Assembly: GCA_031556525.1 (NCBI GenBank)
Contig: JAVBSS010000003.1
Span: 62,001-126,000 of the forward strand
DNA from: JAVBSN01 sp031556525
GTDB lineage: Bacteria; Bacillota; Clostridia; Lachnospirales; Lachnospiraceae
Length of the DNA: 64,000 bases
Direction: 5' to 3'
Below the pieces are notes generated by a model that was given only the letters and a program-made list of their open reading frames with translations, was not told the origin of the DNA and searched no databases. Made by a program: the position numbers and the translations under genes. Of this stretch, positions 54,201 through 62,869 are shown one piece after another; the first letter of the stretch is position 1; each line of letters begins with the position of its first letter.

Positions 54201-54934
54201 AACACTACAACTATATTACCATTAGCACCCCTGCCCATAGCATTGGTTGTACCATCTGATATCATTTCTGAAAAGTCTTCTTCAGTAATTCTATCTCCAT
54301 TCGAATCAGTTATTGTAATATCTTCATCACTTAAACCAATTTCATCCTCTTCTACAATCATACCATCTGGATTAGTATCTACTTCTACATTAACACCAAA
54401 TCCTGCTTCTATTCCTGTTGTCTGTACATCAATGGTATATATAGTTCCTTCAACCATATATTCTATTGAATCAACAGAGTATTCTCCTGTGTAATCTTCA
54501 CTATCAAAATTCATTATAAATAATAACGAACCATCTGAAATAGTATCTGCTGCTACTTGATACTGTGTATTATTACTAATATTAGTATAATACAATATAG
54601 CTGAATCGATAGTTATCGAATCATTATCAAGTCCAATAAGTACATATTGTGTATCTGGAGTATGTATGTAATCGCTACCAACAACGAGATAATCTAGTAA
54701 TGGTGCTTGAATTCCTGCATCATTATCTTCCCCCTCGATAACATCACTTTCTTCTCCTTCAGTTGCAACCTCTGTTAGACTAACTTCCTCAGTAGAATCA
54801 ATATCTTCTGATAATTTTTCTATAACTATATCTTCTTCAGTACTAATTTCTTGAGCTAAAGAAATCATTCCCTCATTAGAAATAAGCATAGCTACGCATA
54901 GAAAAGTCGCCAACATTCTCTTAAGTAACTTCAT
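51248..54934 (-). CDS. Bifunctional autolysin: N-acetylmuramoyl-L-alanine amidase, Bsp-like repeats, glucosaminidase
   Basis: 1228 residues. Signal peptide (~1-28), acidic N-terminal region (~30-235), Amidase_3 domain (~240-445) with Zn ligands His249 (DPGHGG), Glu267 and His322 (SLHINS) and catalytic Glu410 (IIVEHAF). Six GBS Bsp-like repeats (~455-1040) of ~95 residues follow, with cores such as VPVWSTSDLSDLHWYTATK and FGVWNSGLEDLRWYGASKD. Repeats 2, 4 and 6 match each other better than 3 and 5. A C-terminal glucosaminidase domain (~1070-1228; AFCQTMKETGYLKF holds the likely Glu) ends it. Cuts both stem peptide and glycan. Lacks the module shared by its neighbours. RBS AAGGAGAG. Confidence 0.92.
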   Translation of the reverse strand: MKLLKRMLATFLCVAMLISNEGMISLAQEISTEEDIVIEKLSEDIDSTEEVSLTEVATEGEESDVIEGEDNDAGIQAPLLDYLVVGSDYIHTPDTQYVLIGLDNDSITIDSAILYYTNISNNTQYQVAADTISDGSLLFIMNFDSEDYTGEYSVDSIEYMVEGTIYTIDVQTTGIEAGFGVNVEVDTNPDGMIVEEDEIGLSDEDITITDSNGDRITEEDFSEMISDGTTNAMGRGANGNIVVVLDPGHGGTDGGASRTFDGVTYIERDINLKIAQYCKAELEQYQGVSVYMTRTSNATTMDRATRAAYANSVGADILVSLHINSTDAQVGTASGALVYVPNDNYNASVAGEAKNVANAILGRLSELGLTNRGTLTRNSSDTKYPDGSAADYYGINFYCKQYGFPGIIVEHAFVNNPADAKKYFGSEAALKSLGVADATGIAQAYGLSKEKEYTNGAAKIITAVEADGNTYNIRSEGTPSVYNMLFAVWNSNSTKVNWYWGIRGTDECWYSNFKISDFALTGTYTIDAYAVRSNGTYYQVGTKSFKLSGPTGGKITTSNVNKSTGTFDVTISGIKSALAITKVEVPVWSTSDLSDLHWYTATKQSDGTYKVSVDIANHKYNYGTYAIQAYVTDVTGARVNTVTKCFGFELPNAKVSAQDADGQKTFYLVAENLPYASTVKSVKFGVWNSGLEDLRWYGASKDASGRWIALMPVSDYKKSGTYYTDVYIELVDGRSYKVGSTKFTVNKPTVKTISVKNKNASNGTFDIVVSGISSKSGVKEVKVPVWSAQDLSDLHWYTATKQSDGTYLAKADISNHKYNYGVYAIQAIVVGQNGVQSDAISKCIELAKPTTKVSSYDTQSQSGQEFILIAENAPYGKRVTGVRFGVWRTGLSDLKWFSAFKDDTGRWLAPLSVSSYNSAGTYYVNCYLDFADGTSANVGSTIFKVQDISGKSLDVKNVDEANGKFTVEVSGVTAPSGVKEVKIPVWCGDQSNLVWYTAKKVKEGTYSIDVDVANHKNALGTYQIHVYVYANNGLSANIGQTWVDMSNVTNVLYSIMGTSSVTVERMAAYYKSKATYPAFYANSDAPTIEDFCRIYLEECGYEGVKAEVAFCQTMKETGYLKFLGTVKIEQYNFAGIGATDSGGTPATFPNVRTGVRAQVQHLKGYASTEALNNECVDPRFQYLAGRRGCAPYVEWLGQGENPYGYGWATDPNYGYSMRNSYIALLLSF

Positions 54935-54970
54935 GTTTTCTCTCCTTTTTTACATATGTATATATTTTGT

Positions 54971-54999
54971 TTTATATAATACTATCATATTTTTGACAA
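54971..54999 (-). promoter_or_regulatory. Promoter of the autolysin gene
   Basis: Minus strand TTGTCA (54994-54999), 17 bp, TATAAA (54971-54976), ~37 bp before the start codon. Confidence 0.65.
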
Positions 55000-55056
55000 T
55001 CCAACAACCGCACTACCCTAATTGGAAAACATTATTAATAAAATATTAATATATTC

Positions 55057-55113
55057 AAAAAGAGTATTTATCAGCTATAAGTTATTAACATACAACTGAT
55101 AAATACTCTTTTT
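55057..55113. terminator. Terminator at the end of the second glycan operon
   Basis: AAAAAGAGTATTTATCAG (55057-55074) and its perfect complement (55096-55113) give an 18-bp stem with a 21-nt loop and T-runs on both sides. It follows the GT39-like stop immediately. Confidence 0.85.
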
Positions 55114-56630
55114 TATGACCTTATATTTTTATTTATACTTATCTTACTCTTTTTAATTAATCCTTTTTTAATATCAGGTATATACTCCAATGCTTGACAT
55201 GCTAATATCGCCATTGCTGGTATACATTGAAAAATATATCTAGATTTCAGCTCATAAACTATCATCGTCAAAAATGTAGCTATTATAATATAATACCAAA
55301 TCCTTATATCAGAAATATCCTTCTTCTTCCATAGTGTTATAACCATTAATGCAAATATAATAAGATATTGAGCCCTCATAAATGCATTTATCATTCTACG
55401 AAGAGGTTGAGTATCATTCAATAAATGATTTGTTAAAATGGTTGAATATTCAAACTTTTCTTCTTCCAATTGAGTATCTATTCCAAATCCATATCTTTGA
55501 GATTGGTATGTCCCCTGTGTCCATAACCAAAAAGTCTTTTTTGCGAGAATTTCTGTTGTCTTTATAGGACCATAGTCTACAATACGATCAATAACATCTT
55601 GTGCTGTTCTATCATAACTAAAATCCATATCCATCATACCAAGGCGTTCTTCATTAAGTCCAATATATATTTGATTCCATGATGAATAGGATTTATAATC
55701 TTCTCCATAACAGATGCTCTTAACAAGGTTAATGCCCAATCGACTAATTCCCAGGCATATAGCTATCGCTAATATTACTTTCACTGCCTCTTTCACTATT
55801 TTCTTATCAACAGAAAGTTGTTTAAACGATTTAAGCGATTTAAGCGATTTGAATCCTTTGAATTTATCAAATACTACAATTAATATTATAGCTACTAGAT
55901 ATATTTTTGCGCTTTTTCTTAAATATGCAGCAGCTGCTAATGCCATACCACTAAATATAATATTATCATATCGCTTATTAAGATATACTGCTAATGCACA
56001 GAAAAACAAATATGGCATATCAAAATATACATGATTAATATATATTATAAGTGGCGAAAAAATTAGTAAGTAACAATAAATTATCTTATCATATTTGAAG
56101 CCGTATAATTTACATAGTTTAGCTATAAAATATATAGTTCCGTATGCAAATAACGAATTTAATATTTTAAAAGTAACTAAGGATTTTGGTAATAAAGAAA
56201 TTAATACTCCCCAAAATATTCCCAGTCTAACATTGCTAGGAAATGTATTCCAGTACTCATCATCTAGTATCGATGCCCATTCTCTATTTCCAAATTTAAT
56301 TGCTGCATCATATACATGCTGCATGTCCGAAAAAGGTTTTAACGGTACCAGATAAATAAAAGCTATTGCTATTATAATGAATATTATAAAGCCTATTAAA
56401 TAGTTACCTTTTTCTTGTATTAAATCTCTTTTCCAATATATAAGTCCATATATTACTAATGCTAATATCATCATTCCTACATCATACAGACCCGTAAGTT
56501 CAAAGTATGGCATATCTAGAAAACTATACATACTCTTAATAATAATTGCTGCTAGTAAGAAAACAAGAAATACTATCTTTAAAATATTTCTTGCAATATA
56601 ATCCATTAATTTACTAATCTTTTGTATCAT
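55113..56630 (-). CDS. GT39-like polytopic glycosyltransferase
   Basis: 505 residues, ~11-12 helices. The first loop holds DMQHVYDAAIKFGNREW, in the place of the GT-C catalytic acidic pair, and the middle HVYFDMPYLFFCALAVYLNKRYDN resembles the PMT/ArnT-type GT39 pattern. It should move a sugar from a polyprenyl-phosphate carrier to a wall or lipid acceptor outside the membrane. RBS GGGAGG. Last gene of the 55.1-64 kb operon. Confidence 0.78.
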   Translation of the reverse strand: MIQKISKLMDYIARNILKIVFLVFLLAAIIIKSMYSFLDMPYFELTGLYDVGMMILALVIYGLIYWKRDLIQEKGNYLIGFIIFIIIAIAFIYLVPLKPFSDMQHVYDAAIKFGNREWASILDDEYWNTFPSNVRLGIFWGVLISLLPKSLVTFKILNSLFAYGTIYFIAKLCKLYGFKYDKIIYCYLLIFSPLIIYINHVYFDMPYLFFCALAVYLNKRYDNIIFSGMALAAAAYLRKSAKIYLVAIILIVVFDKFKGFKSLKSLKSFKQLSVDKKIVKEAVKVILAIAICLGISRLGINLVKSICYGEDYKSYSSWNQIYIGLNEERLGMMDMDFSYDRTAQDVIDRIVDYGPIKTTEILAKKTFWLWTQGTYQSQRYGFGIDTQLEEEKFEYSTILTNHLLNDTQPLRRMINAFMRAQYLIIFALMVITLWKKKDISDIRIWYYIIIATFLTMIVYELKSRYIFQCIPAMAILACQALEYIPDIKKGLIKKSKISINKNIRS

Positions 56631-56652
56631 ATTGCCTCCCGAGTCATTATAA

Positions 56653-57735
56653 CTATTTTAATAAATTACTCATTTTCTTATCTATTAAATCAAATAATTT
56701 ATTATAACAGGTTATTTTTTTAATAAATTCAATTACTATAGATGCCAACATTGTCACTATTAATAAAACAATTAATATGAGAACAGGATACTTCCACATA
56801 TAAATATATTCTTTAAAATAATACGAATAGAAAAATGTATGAATTAAAAATAGGTTCATAGAATGTTCCCCTATCTTTTCTAGGATACTATTAACAATTA
56901 CAATTTTATTTATGCAAAAAAACGATAAAGTACAAATGATTAATGCCCCCAAGGCGTAAGTAATTGTAAATGAATCTGCTCCTATTTTTATTCGCACTAA
57001 AATTGTAAAACCTAACATAGCTACAGTTACAACATTTAATACGGCGCTACAAATCTTTCTATCTTTTACAACACTTCTTAGCTTTTCAAACCAATTACTT
57101 TCTGCGGCTATAATACCCAACACACAAGTTAACAAATAGTAATAGATTCTAACCTTATTTTCACCATTCCAACCCAATATACTAGGAAGCATTAAAACTG
57201 ATAAAATTAAAATAATACCTCCGAATTTTTTGTATACAACTCTTAATACTGGAATTAGAATTATAATAACAATAGCTAATGACATATACCACCATGTAGA
57301 GCAAAAAGTTGGAGTATCAAAAAATCTTGCTAACCCAAAAAAATCAATAATTACATAGCTTATTCTTTCAAGTCCAAATTCTCCATAAATATCAGTAGCG
57401 CTTCTTCCCATAAAACCAGTTATCCTAGCAACAATGTATATAAACCAAAATCCTGAGTAAAGTTTTATCAATCGACTATTAACGTATTGATTTATATTTG
57501 ATTTTCCTTTATCAACCTTATCTGACATACTGCGTGAAATACCATATGCTGTTATAAATACAAATATGGAAACACAAATTTTAAGAGTAACACATACTGA
57601 TACAGCTAATGATTCATCCAAAAACCAACTTTGTATCTGATTATCAGTCCATTTATCTATATCACCAAACAAATGATGTAAATACATAAATATAATAGCA
57701 ATTCCTTTGGCTATATTACTTTCACTTTTTGACAT
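56653..57735 (-). CDS. Acyltransferase family 3 (OafA-like) membrane protein
   Basis: 360 residues with ~10 helices. N-terminal IAKGIAIIFMYLHHLFGD carries the family His and is followed by AYGISRSM. Such proteins O-acetylate or O-succinylate surface sugars. It lies next to a secreted SGNH hydrolase-like gene (15 bp), a pairing seen for O-acylation of glycans in which the SGNH partner completes transfer on the outside. Confidence 0.85.
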   Translation of the reverse strand: MSKSESNIAKGIAIIFMYLHHLFGDIDKWTDNQIQSWFLDESLAVSVCVTLKICVSIFVFITAYGISRSMSDKVDKGKSNINQYVNSRLIKLYSGFWFIYIVARITGFMGRSATDIYGEFGLERISYVIIDFFGLARFFDTPTFCSTWWYMSLAIVIIILIPVLRVVYKKFGGIILILSVLMLPSILGWNGENKVRIYYYLLTCVLGIIAAESNWFEKLRSVVKDRKICSAVLNVVTVAMLGFTILVRIKIGADSFTITYALGALIICTLSFFCINKIVIVNSILEKIGEHSMNLFLIHTFFYSYYFKEYIYMWKYPVLILIVLLIVTMLASIVIEFIKKITCYNKLFDLIDKKMSNLLK

Positions 57736-57750
57736 ATAAATTCCCCCATA

Positions 57751-59337
57751 TTAATCAATAACTTGTTCTCGTAAAAATTCAGCCAACGAATCTCCTATTT
57801 TTATATAATATTCTTGAATTGGATGTAACCCATCCATAGTAGCAATCAAAATATTATCTTGATTAATTATACCCGTAGAGTCCAAATTATATAAAAAGCA
57901 TTGATTTCTTTCCGCAATCTTAATAAGTTCATTACAATAGTCCATCTGAGTTAAACCTACATTATTTTCATAATACATTCCATAATCAGCACCTGTTCCT
58001 CTTCTATATATTCTATATGTAGGTGTTATTATAACAATTTTTGCTGTAGGATTTTGTCTCTTTATTTCTTTAATCACAAAATTAAAAGCACCATTAAATG
58101 TACCAATATCCATAGAGTTTTCCTCCCCTAATGGAATATTAAAATTATAATCTGTTGCACCATTTCCAATGCAAATAATATCGTAACCTGTATAATTCAT
58201 CAATCCTTTTTCTACTTGTTCTGAAACATTTTCTCCTTGTTTATGCTCTGCTGCAGCCATAGACTTTCCGCTTTCTGCAAAGTTAACAATTTCACTTCCT
58301 AATACTATTCCTACTCTATCTGGATATGTTACTTGTGCCGATATTCCATCTTGAATTTTTCCAAACACAATACTATCGCCATCAAAAAATATTTTCTTAT
58401 TATATAATATACGATTGTATTGTAAGCCTTCTGCATAATTACTATATATATCCTTATCAGAATAATAAGATCTGATAGAATAATAGTAGTCTTTTTGTGG
58501 CTCTGTTAATGTATATTTATTTTTCACAGTAGTGTCAATATATTTCCATTCTTTACAATCTTTACTTTCATAAATCATATACTCGTTTGCACCATCTGAA
58601 ATAATCCAACTTAAAGTTCCATCTTCACTTAGTTCCTCAATAACTGGTGTTGGGGGAATACTAGTTATCCATGAAGAAGCAACTGATTCTCCATATGTAT
58701 TTCCATAATCGTTTTTAACTAAACTCCTAATTTTATATCTATATTTTACACCTGGTTCAATTTCAAAATCATAATATGCATCTTCTTTATATTTAACACT
58801 ATTAATCCATTCCCATTCTTCACTATCTTCTTTTTGCCGATAAATATAATAACGATCACAGTCATTAACTCGATCCCATCGTATAGCTAAATGTCCATTT
58901 GCAACATATTCTCTTATATTACTAACCGATTCTACAAAAGAACTAATCAAAATACTATCACTACAATAATCTTCATTACCCATATTACTTACTGCTTTTA
59001 TATAATAATAGTACTGCTTTCCCGTTACTATTTGAGTATCCTTGTAGTAAGATTGATTTGACTCCACTAATGCTATCTCTTGATAGTTTCCTTCTCCATT
59101 TTCCTTACGATAAATTATATAGCTTTGAACATCATCTACTCTACCCCATCCAATCCCTATATTATCCTTTTCTAAGCTTTCAATGTATATTATTGGTTTA
59201 GTGATATCCAAAGAAGTATCCATGCTCTTTATAAGAATTATCTCGTTAGACACAAAATATCTTTCTACAATAATAATTGCAATAGACATAATTAGCATAA
59301 CTAGAATCTCTAATATCAATTTTATTTTCTTACTCAT
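57751..59337 (-). CDS. Membrane-anchored SGNH/GDSL protein with three FN3-like domains
   Basis: 528 residues. N-terminal anchor (~8-25), three fibronectin-III-like domains (~45-135, 136-229, 230-302; cores SYIIYRKEN, RYYIYRQKE, EYMIYESKD), then an SGNH domain (~313-525): Ser322 in DGDSIVFG, Asn392 in GNGATDY and Asp503/His506 in MDGLHP. It should be an esterase or acyltransferase acting on carbohydrate outside the cell; with the adjacent acyltransferase-3 it may transfer acyl groups to the glycan. Confidence 0.87.
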   Translation of the reverse strand: MSKKIKLILEILVMLIMSIAIIIVERYFVSNEIILIKSMDTSLDITKPIIYIESLEKDNIGIGWGRVDDVQSYIIYRKENGEGNYQEIALVESNQSYYKDTQIVTGKQYYYYIKAVSNMGNEDYCSDSILISSFVESVSNIREYVANGHLAIRWDRVNDCDRYYIYRQKEDSEEWEWINSVKYKEDAYYDFEIEPGVKYRYKIRSLVKNDYGNTYGESVASSWITSIPPTPVIEELSEDGTLSWIISDGANEYMIYESKDCKEWKYIDTTVKNKYTLTEPQKDYYYSIRSYYSDKDIYSNYAEGLQYNRILYNKKIFFDGDSIVFGKIQDGISAQVTYPDRVGIVLGSEIVNFAESGKSMAAAEHKQGENVSEQVEKGLMNYTGYDIICIGNGATDYNFNIPLGEENSMDIGTFNGAFNFVIKEIKRQNPTAKIVIITPTYRIYRRGTGADYGMYYENNVGLTQMDYCNELIKIAERNQCFLYNLDSTGIINQDNILIATMDGLHPIQEYYIKIGDSLAEFLREQVID

Positions 59338-59372
59338 AGTTATCTACTCCCACTTAAATATAGAATTCCAAG

Positions 59373-61469
59373 CTATTTTACCTCGATTGGAATTCTATAT
59401 ATTCCGTCTTCACATTCTAAAATGATATTATATATATCATTTTTATCCCAATCTTCTGATAATACTGAATAACTTTCAGAAAATTTTCCATATTTACCAT
59501 TCATAATATCTTTTTTTAAGTGATTTTCACGCATAGTCAAAATTTGATAAGATGTAACTTTTGATTTTTCATTAATCATTTCCAAATATATATTTTGAGA
59601 ATAAGAATTAACATTTTCTTTATATATATATCCTTCTATTTGAATATACTCAGGATTTAAAAATTCAGCTTGAATCTCGCAAACAATATTATCTTGTTTA
59701 TCTTCTACTATACTAGAATCTATATAGTAACCATTTGAAAAAATGCGATATACACTAATGTTATCTACTGTTTTTACACATTGATAAAAAGCATTTTCAT
59801 CATAATTATCTCTTATATAATTTATTATTATATTTAACTGTATATCTGAATTATCAGAAGATTGAAAATAATAAATTTCATTATTATTCACTATTTCCTC
59901 ATAAATATTATATACACCAAAATTATCTAATGCTGGTCTATGAGACGGAAACATATAATCTGCAAGACAATAAATATTACTATATGCTGCAGGTGGTATT
60001 TGTTCAAATATAGAGTACCCCATATAACTATATCTATTTTCTGCATTACTTGTTATATATAAGTGCTTTGAATCTGCTGATGCATTTATTAAAAATTCCT
60101 TTGCATCTTCTGTTGTTACTGTTTTATCAACTTCATAATATATATTTGATCTTAAATAATCATAATTATTATTTATAAACCAAGCAATAAATAGAATTGA
60201 TATCGGTAAGACACTGTGTTTAACACGAGACAAATTAATCTTTTCCATACAAAATATTATAATAAGTGCCAGAACAAACCACATTCCAACATCAATATGA
60301 TGTTGTTTATATCTTCCTATGTAGTAAAAGTAGAAGTTCACTACCATTACCATAGAAATTATACTAGTTAAGAATAATCTTGAATGTTTTTGTCTTGTCA
60401 TGCAATACCATATAAGTAAGATTAAAACTGGGTAAAATGTTGTTTCCTTTAAAAATAGCATTGGATATTCTTTTAAAAAATCCAATACACTATTCTCACT
60501 TTTCACTTTATATTCTTCTTTAAAATCAACCACCTGTTGCATTAATTCTATTGTGAAAATATCTGGATCAGAATAGTTTCTATTTACCCACATACTATAA
60601 TCATCTCTACTTATTTCTAGTTCTTGATATTTAGAATAGAAATCATCATAATCTGGCCATCCATAATCTTGAAGTTCAGCCTTTAACGAATTATACTTTT
60701 GATAATCCTTCCATTCGCTATTTAATCCAAATATATAATTCCCACCTATCTTCATTCCGTACATTGCACAAAATATAAGTATTAATAGTATTCCACTCTT
60801 ATAATATTTCACTACGAGATTCTTTATAAGATGTTTTCTTTCATCTTTTGGTGTATCTAAATATACACAACATACTTTAAATAAAATAATATATAACGAA
60901 ACAATAAAAATCATATTGAAAACTTTGAATCGCAATAACGCTCCACTAACAATTAAAAAAATAGCTAATAGTAGTTTAAATATATCATTTCTTTTAAACT
61001 TTTCACTACTTAACAATTTATATAGTAAAATTACTCCAGCCGCAGACGCAATTCCAGCAGTCTTTGAAAATGTTAATTTTATATATGCCTCATATCCAAA
61101 AACAAATAGTAATATAGCAATAATTCCATTACCTAAAGCACCCATTTTCTTTTCTAATACTAAATATGTGACAACACAAAAAGATAATAAAATTACTATA
61201 TATTGAAATGTTTCATACCAAGAGACCACTGGAAATAATTTTGTAATTATTTTCAATATATATCCAAGAATTATGTTGCTATATAACAAATGACAACCAT
61301 ATTCTCCCGTTGTAGCACCTGCTAATGTAAACTTCATTCTATAGTCATCTATTTTTTCTACTGGCTGAAAAATAAGAATAAACCCTACCAATGTGATTAC
61401 ATTTATAAGTATTATTTTAAAGAGTTGAGAGTTTTTTAATTTTTCTTTTACCTGAAATAATTTATTCAT
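59373..61469 (-). CDS. Large GT-C-like polytopic membrane protein
   Basis: 698 residues. ~11-12 helices up to ~residue 440, then a soluble extracytoplasmic region of ~250 residues. The first loop has VEKIDDYRMKFTLAG, with an acidic pair where GT-C enzymes keep catalytic residues. Specific family not recognised. Begins 16 bp after the fumarase-like alpha gene stop with RBS AGAGGAAC, so it is probably in the same transcript. Confidence 0.72.
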   Translation of the reverse strand: MNKLFQVKEKLKNSQLFKIILINVITLVGFILIFQPVEKIDDYRMKFTLAGATTGEYGCHLLYSNIILGYILKIITKLFPVVSWYETFQYIVILLSFCVVTYLVLEKKMGALGNGIIAILLFVFGYEAYIKLTFSKTAGIASAAGVILLYKLLSSEKFKRNDIFKLLLAIFLIVSGALLRFKVFNMIFIVSLYIILFKVCCVYLDTPKDERKHLIKNLVVKYYKSGILLILIFCAMYGMKIGGNYIFGLNSEWKDYQKYNSLKAELQDYGWPDYDDFYSKYQELEISRDDYSMWVNRNYSDPDIFTIELMQQVVDFKEEYKVKSENSVLDFLKEYPMLFLKETTFYPVLILLIWYCMTRQKHSRLFLTSIISMVMVVNFYFYYIGRYKQHHIDVGMWFVLALIIIFCMEKINLSRVKHSVLPISILFIAWFINNNYDYLRSNIYYEVDKTVTTEDAKEFLINASADSKHLYITSNAENRYSYMGYSIFEQIPPAAYSNIYCLADYMFPSHRPALDNFGVYNIYEEIVNNNEIYYFQSSDNSDIQLNIIINYIRDNYDENAFYQCVKTVDNISVYRIFSNGYYIDSSIVEDKQDNIVCEIQAEFLNPEYIQIEGYIYKENVNSYSQNIYLEMINEKSKVTSYQILTMRENHLKKDIMNGKYGKFSESYSVLSEDWDKNDIYNIILECEDGIYRIPIEVK

Positions 61470-61485
61470 TCTTTAGTTCCTCTTA

Positions 61486-62340
61486 TTATAAATCTATACT
61501 TGCTTTTCTTGGTTCAAAGCAACAACAAGGTCTTAGACAAACAATTCTTACACCACTAGCACGCTGTGGACCTACTTTCAAAAAAGTTCCTAATACTGTT
61601 GTACTTCCGCCTAATCCTAATGCTCCTACCCCAGTTTCATTTACTCTTTTGGTAATTTCTAATTCATATTCACTCTGAACCGAATAATTTCCTTCTGCCA
61701 TTGCCTGAAGCATCATAGATGATGCTTCGAAATGAGATCTTCCTATACCCACTGCCAAAGTACATGGTGTACAACCCAATTGCCCTACGACTTCCTTTGA
61801 CCAAGAAACCACTTCGTCCATAACAGTGTCCATACTATGCTTGTGAAAGACTCTATAAGTCTTGGCTCTTATTTCCGGACCTCCGCCTTGCAACATAATA
61901 ATTAATCGTAATCTATCTTCATCTTCTACATATTCTAAGAGTATTGGTGCTGGAACTACTGCTTCTGAATTATTATCTAATCCACCTGATTGATCTACTC
62001 TCTCAGTATCATTTCCCATAATTGCCATCGGTCTTCCTGGTAGAGTTGTTAGTCCTTGTCGTATTCCTTCATAAAGCGCATCCATAAACTCACCCGAAAT
62101 GGCTCTATTTTTACCAATCTGTAAAATAACATGAGGAATACCTGTATCATCACATAAGGGAGATTGATTTTTCTCTGCTACCACTGCATTTTCAGCTATA
62201 TTTTCCATTGTCCATTTTGACATTGGCTCTATTTCTGAATTTATGCTATTACAGTACATTTCCATCTTATCGTCTGTAAATGTTGATCCAGCTTTTATTA
62301 ATGTCTGTCTTACCTTTTCAACTATTTGCTCTCTATCCAT
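61486..62340 (-). CDS. Class I fumarase-like hydro-lyase, alpha subunit
   Basis: 284 residues, the length of split fumarate/L-tartrate dehydratase alpha chains. Cys63 in SPLCDDTGIPH, Cys190 in GCTPCTLAVGIGRSHFEA and a C-terminal cluster Cys268 and Cys272-274 (RPCCCFEPRKA) are candidates for the three ligands of the [4Fe-4S] cluster. The C-terminal CCCFEPRKA differs from the usual fumarase end, so the substrate may not be fumarate. Oxygen-sensitive, hence consistent with an anaerobe. RBS TAGGAG. Confidence 0.85.
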   Translation of the reverse strand: MDREQIVEKVRQTLIKAGSTFTDDKMEMYCNSINSEIEPMSKWTMENIAENAVVAEKNQSPLCDDTGIPHVILQIGKNRAISGEFMDALYEGIRQGLTTLPGRPMAIMGNDTERVDQSGGLDNNSEAVVPAPILLEYVEDEDRLRLIIMLQGGGPEIRAKTYRVFHKHSMDTVMDEVVSWSKEVVGQLGCTPCTLAVGIGRSHFEASSMMLQAMAEGNYSVQSEYELEITKRVNETGVGALGLGGSTTVLGTFLKVGPQRASGVRIVCLRPCCCFEPRKASIDL

Positions 62341-62350
62341 AATCTATCTC

Positions 62351-62860
62351 CTACTTATCGTAAATTGATTTTCCATGAGCTACTGCAATTATTGCAGGAT
62401 ATTCTATTACCTCAAGTTCATGCATTGCTTCCATTCCTTCTTCTTGAAAGGCTGCTACTTTACGACTAATTGTTTTACTTTCTAACAAAGCTGTAACCGG
62501 AGGAATAACTGCATATACAGAATTGTTTTCTTTTAATTCATTTATTGTATTTTGACTTAATTCTCCTTTTCCTAGATGAAGTTTCACTCCATGCTTGGAA
62601 AGTATTGGAATACTACTTTCAATCTCAAATTTATTACTAGATGTAGGTCCTACGCCTGCAACACTTACTGCTGTATGAAAGATAACACTTCCCTGTAATT
62701 TAATAGAAGTATCTTCAATTTGGTTACTATTAATCAAATTAATAATCTTTGGTAGTACCGCATCTCTTCCTGTATATATAGTACCTGAAATATATATCAT
62801 ATCTCCAACTGATAATTCTTCTATTACACTATCAGAAATAGGTGTGGTTATTGTTTTCAT
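62351..62860 (-). CDS. Class I fumarase-like hydro-lyase, beta subunit
   Basis: 169 residues, a normal beta chain. VGDMIYISGTIYTGRDAVLPKI (residues 18-39), FHTAVSVAGVGPTSSNKFE and the late KSIYDK match the fumarase C-terminal domain. It follows the lyase gene by 9 bp and precedes the alpha chain by 10 bp, an unusual beta-alpha order. Joint operon with a CitE-like lyase argues for a shared 4-5 carbon acid pathway. Confidence 0.85.
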   Translation of the reverse strand: MKTITTPISDSVIEELSVGDMIYISGTIYTGRDAVLPKIINLINSNQIEDTSIKLQGSVIFHTAVSVAGVGPTSSNKFEIESSIPILSKHGVKLHLGKGELSQNTINELKENNSVYAVIPPVTALLESKTISRKVAAFQEEGMEAMHELEVIEYPAIIAVAHGKSIYDK

Positions 62861-62869
62861 ATTTTTCTC

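Noticed and set aside
61486..62860. Hydro-lyase pair called plain fumarase
   Set aside because: The C-terminal Cys-rich end is atypical and the genes sit with a CitE-like lyase and glycan genes, so I keep the substrate open.
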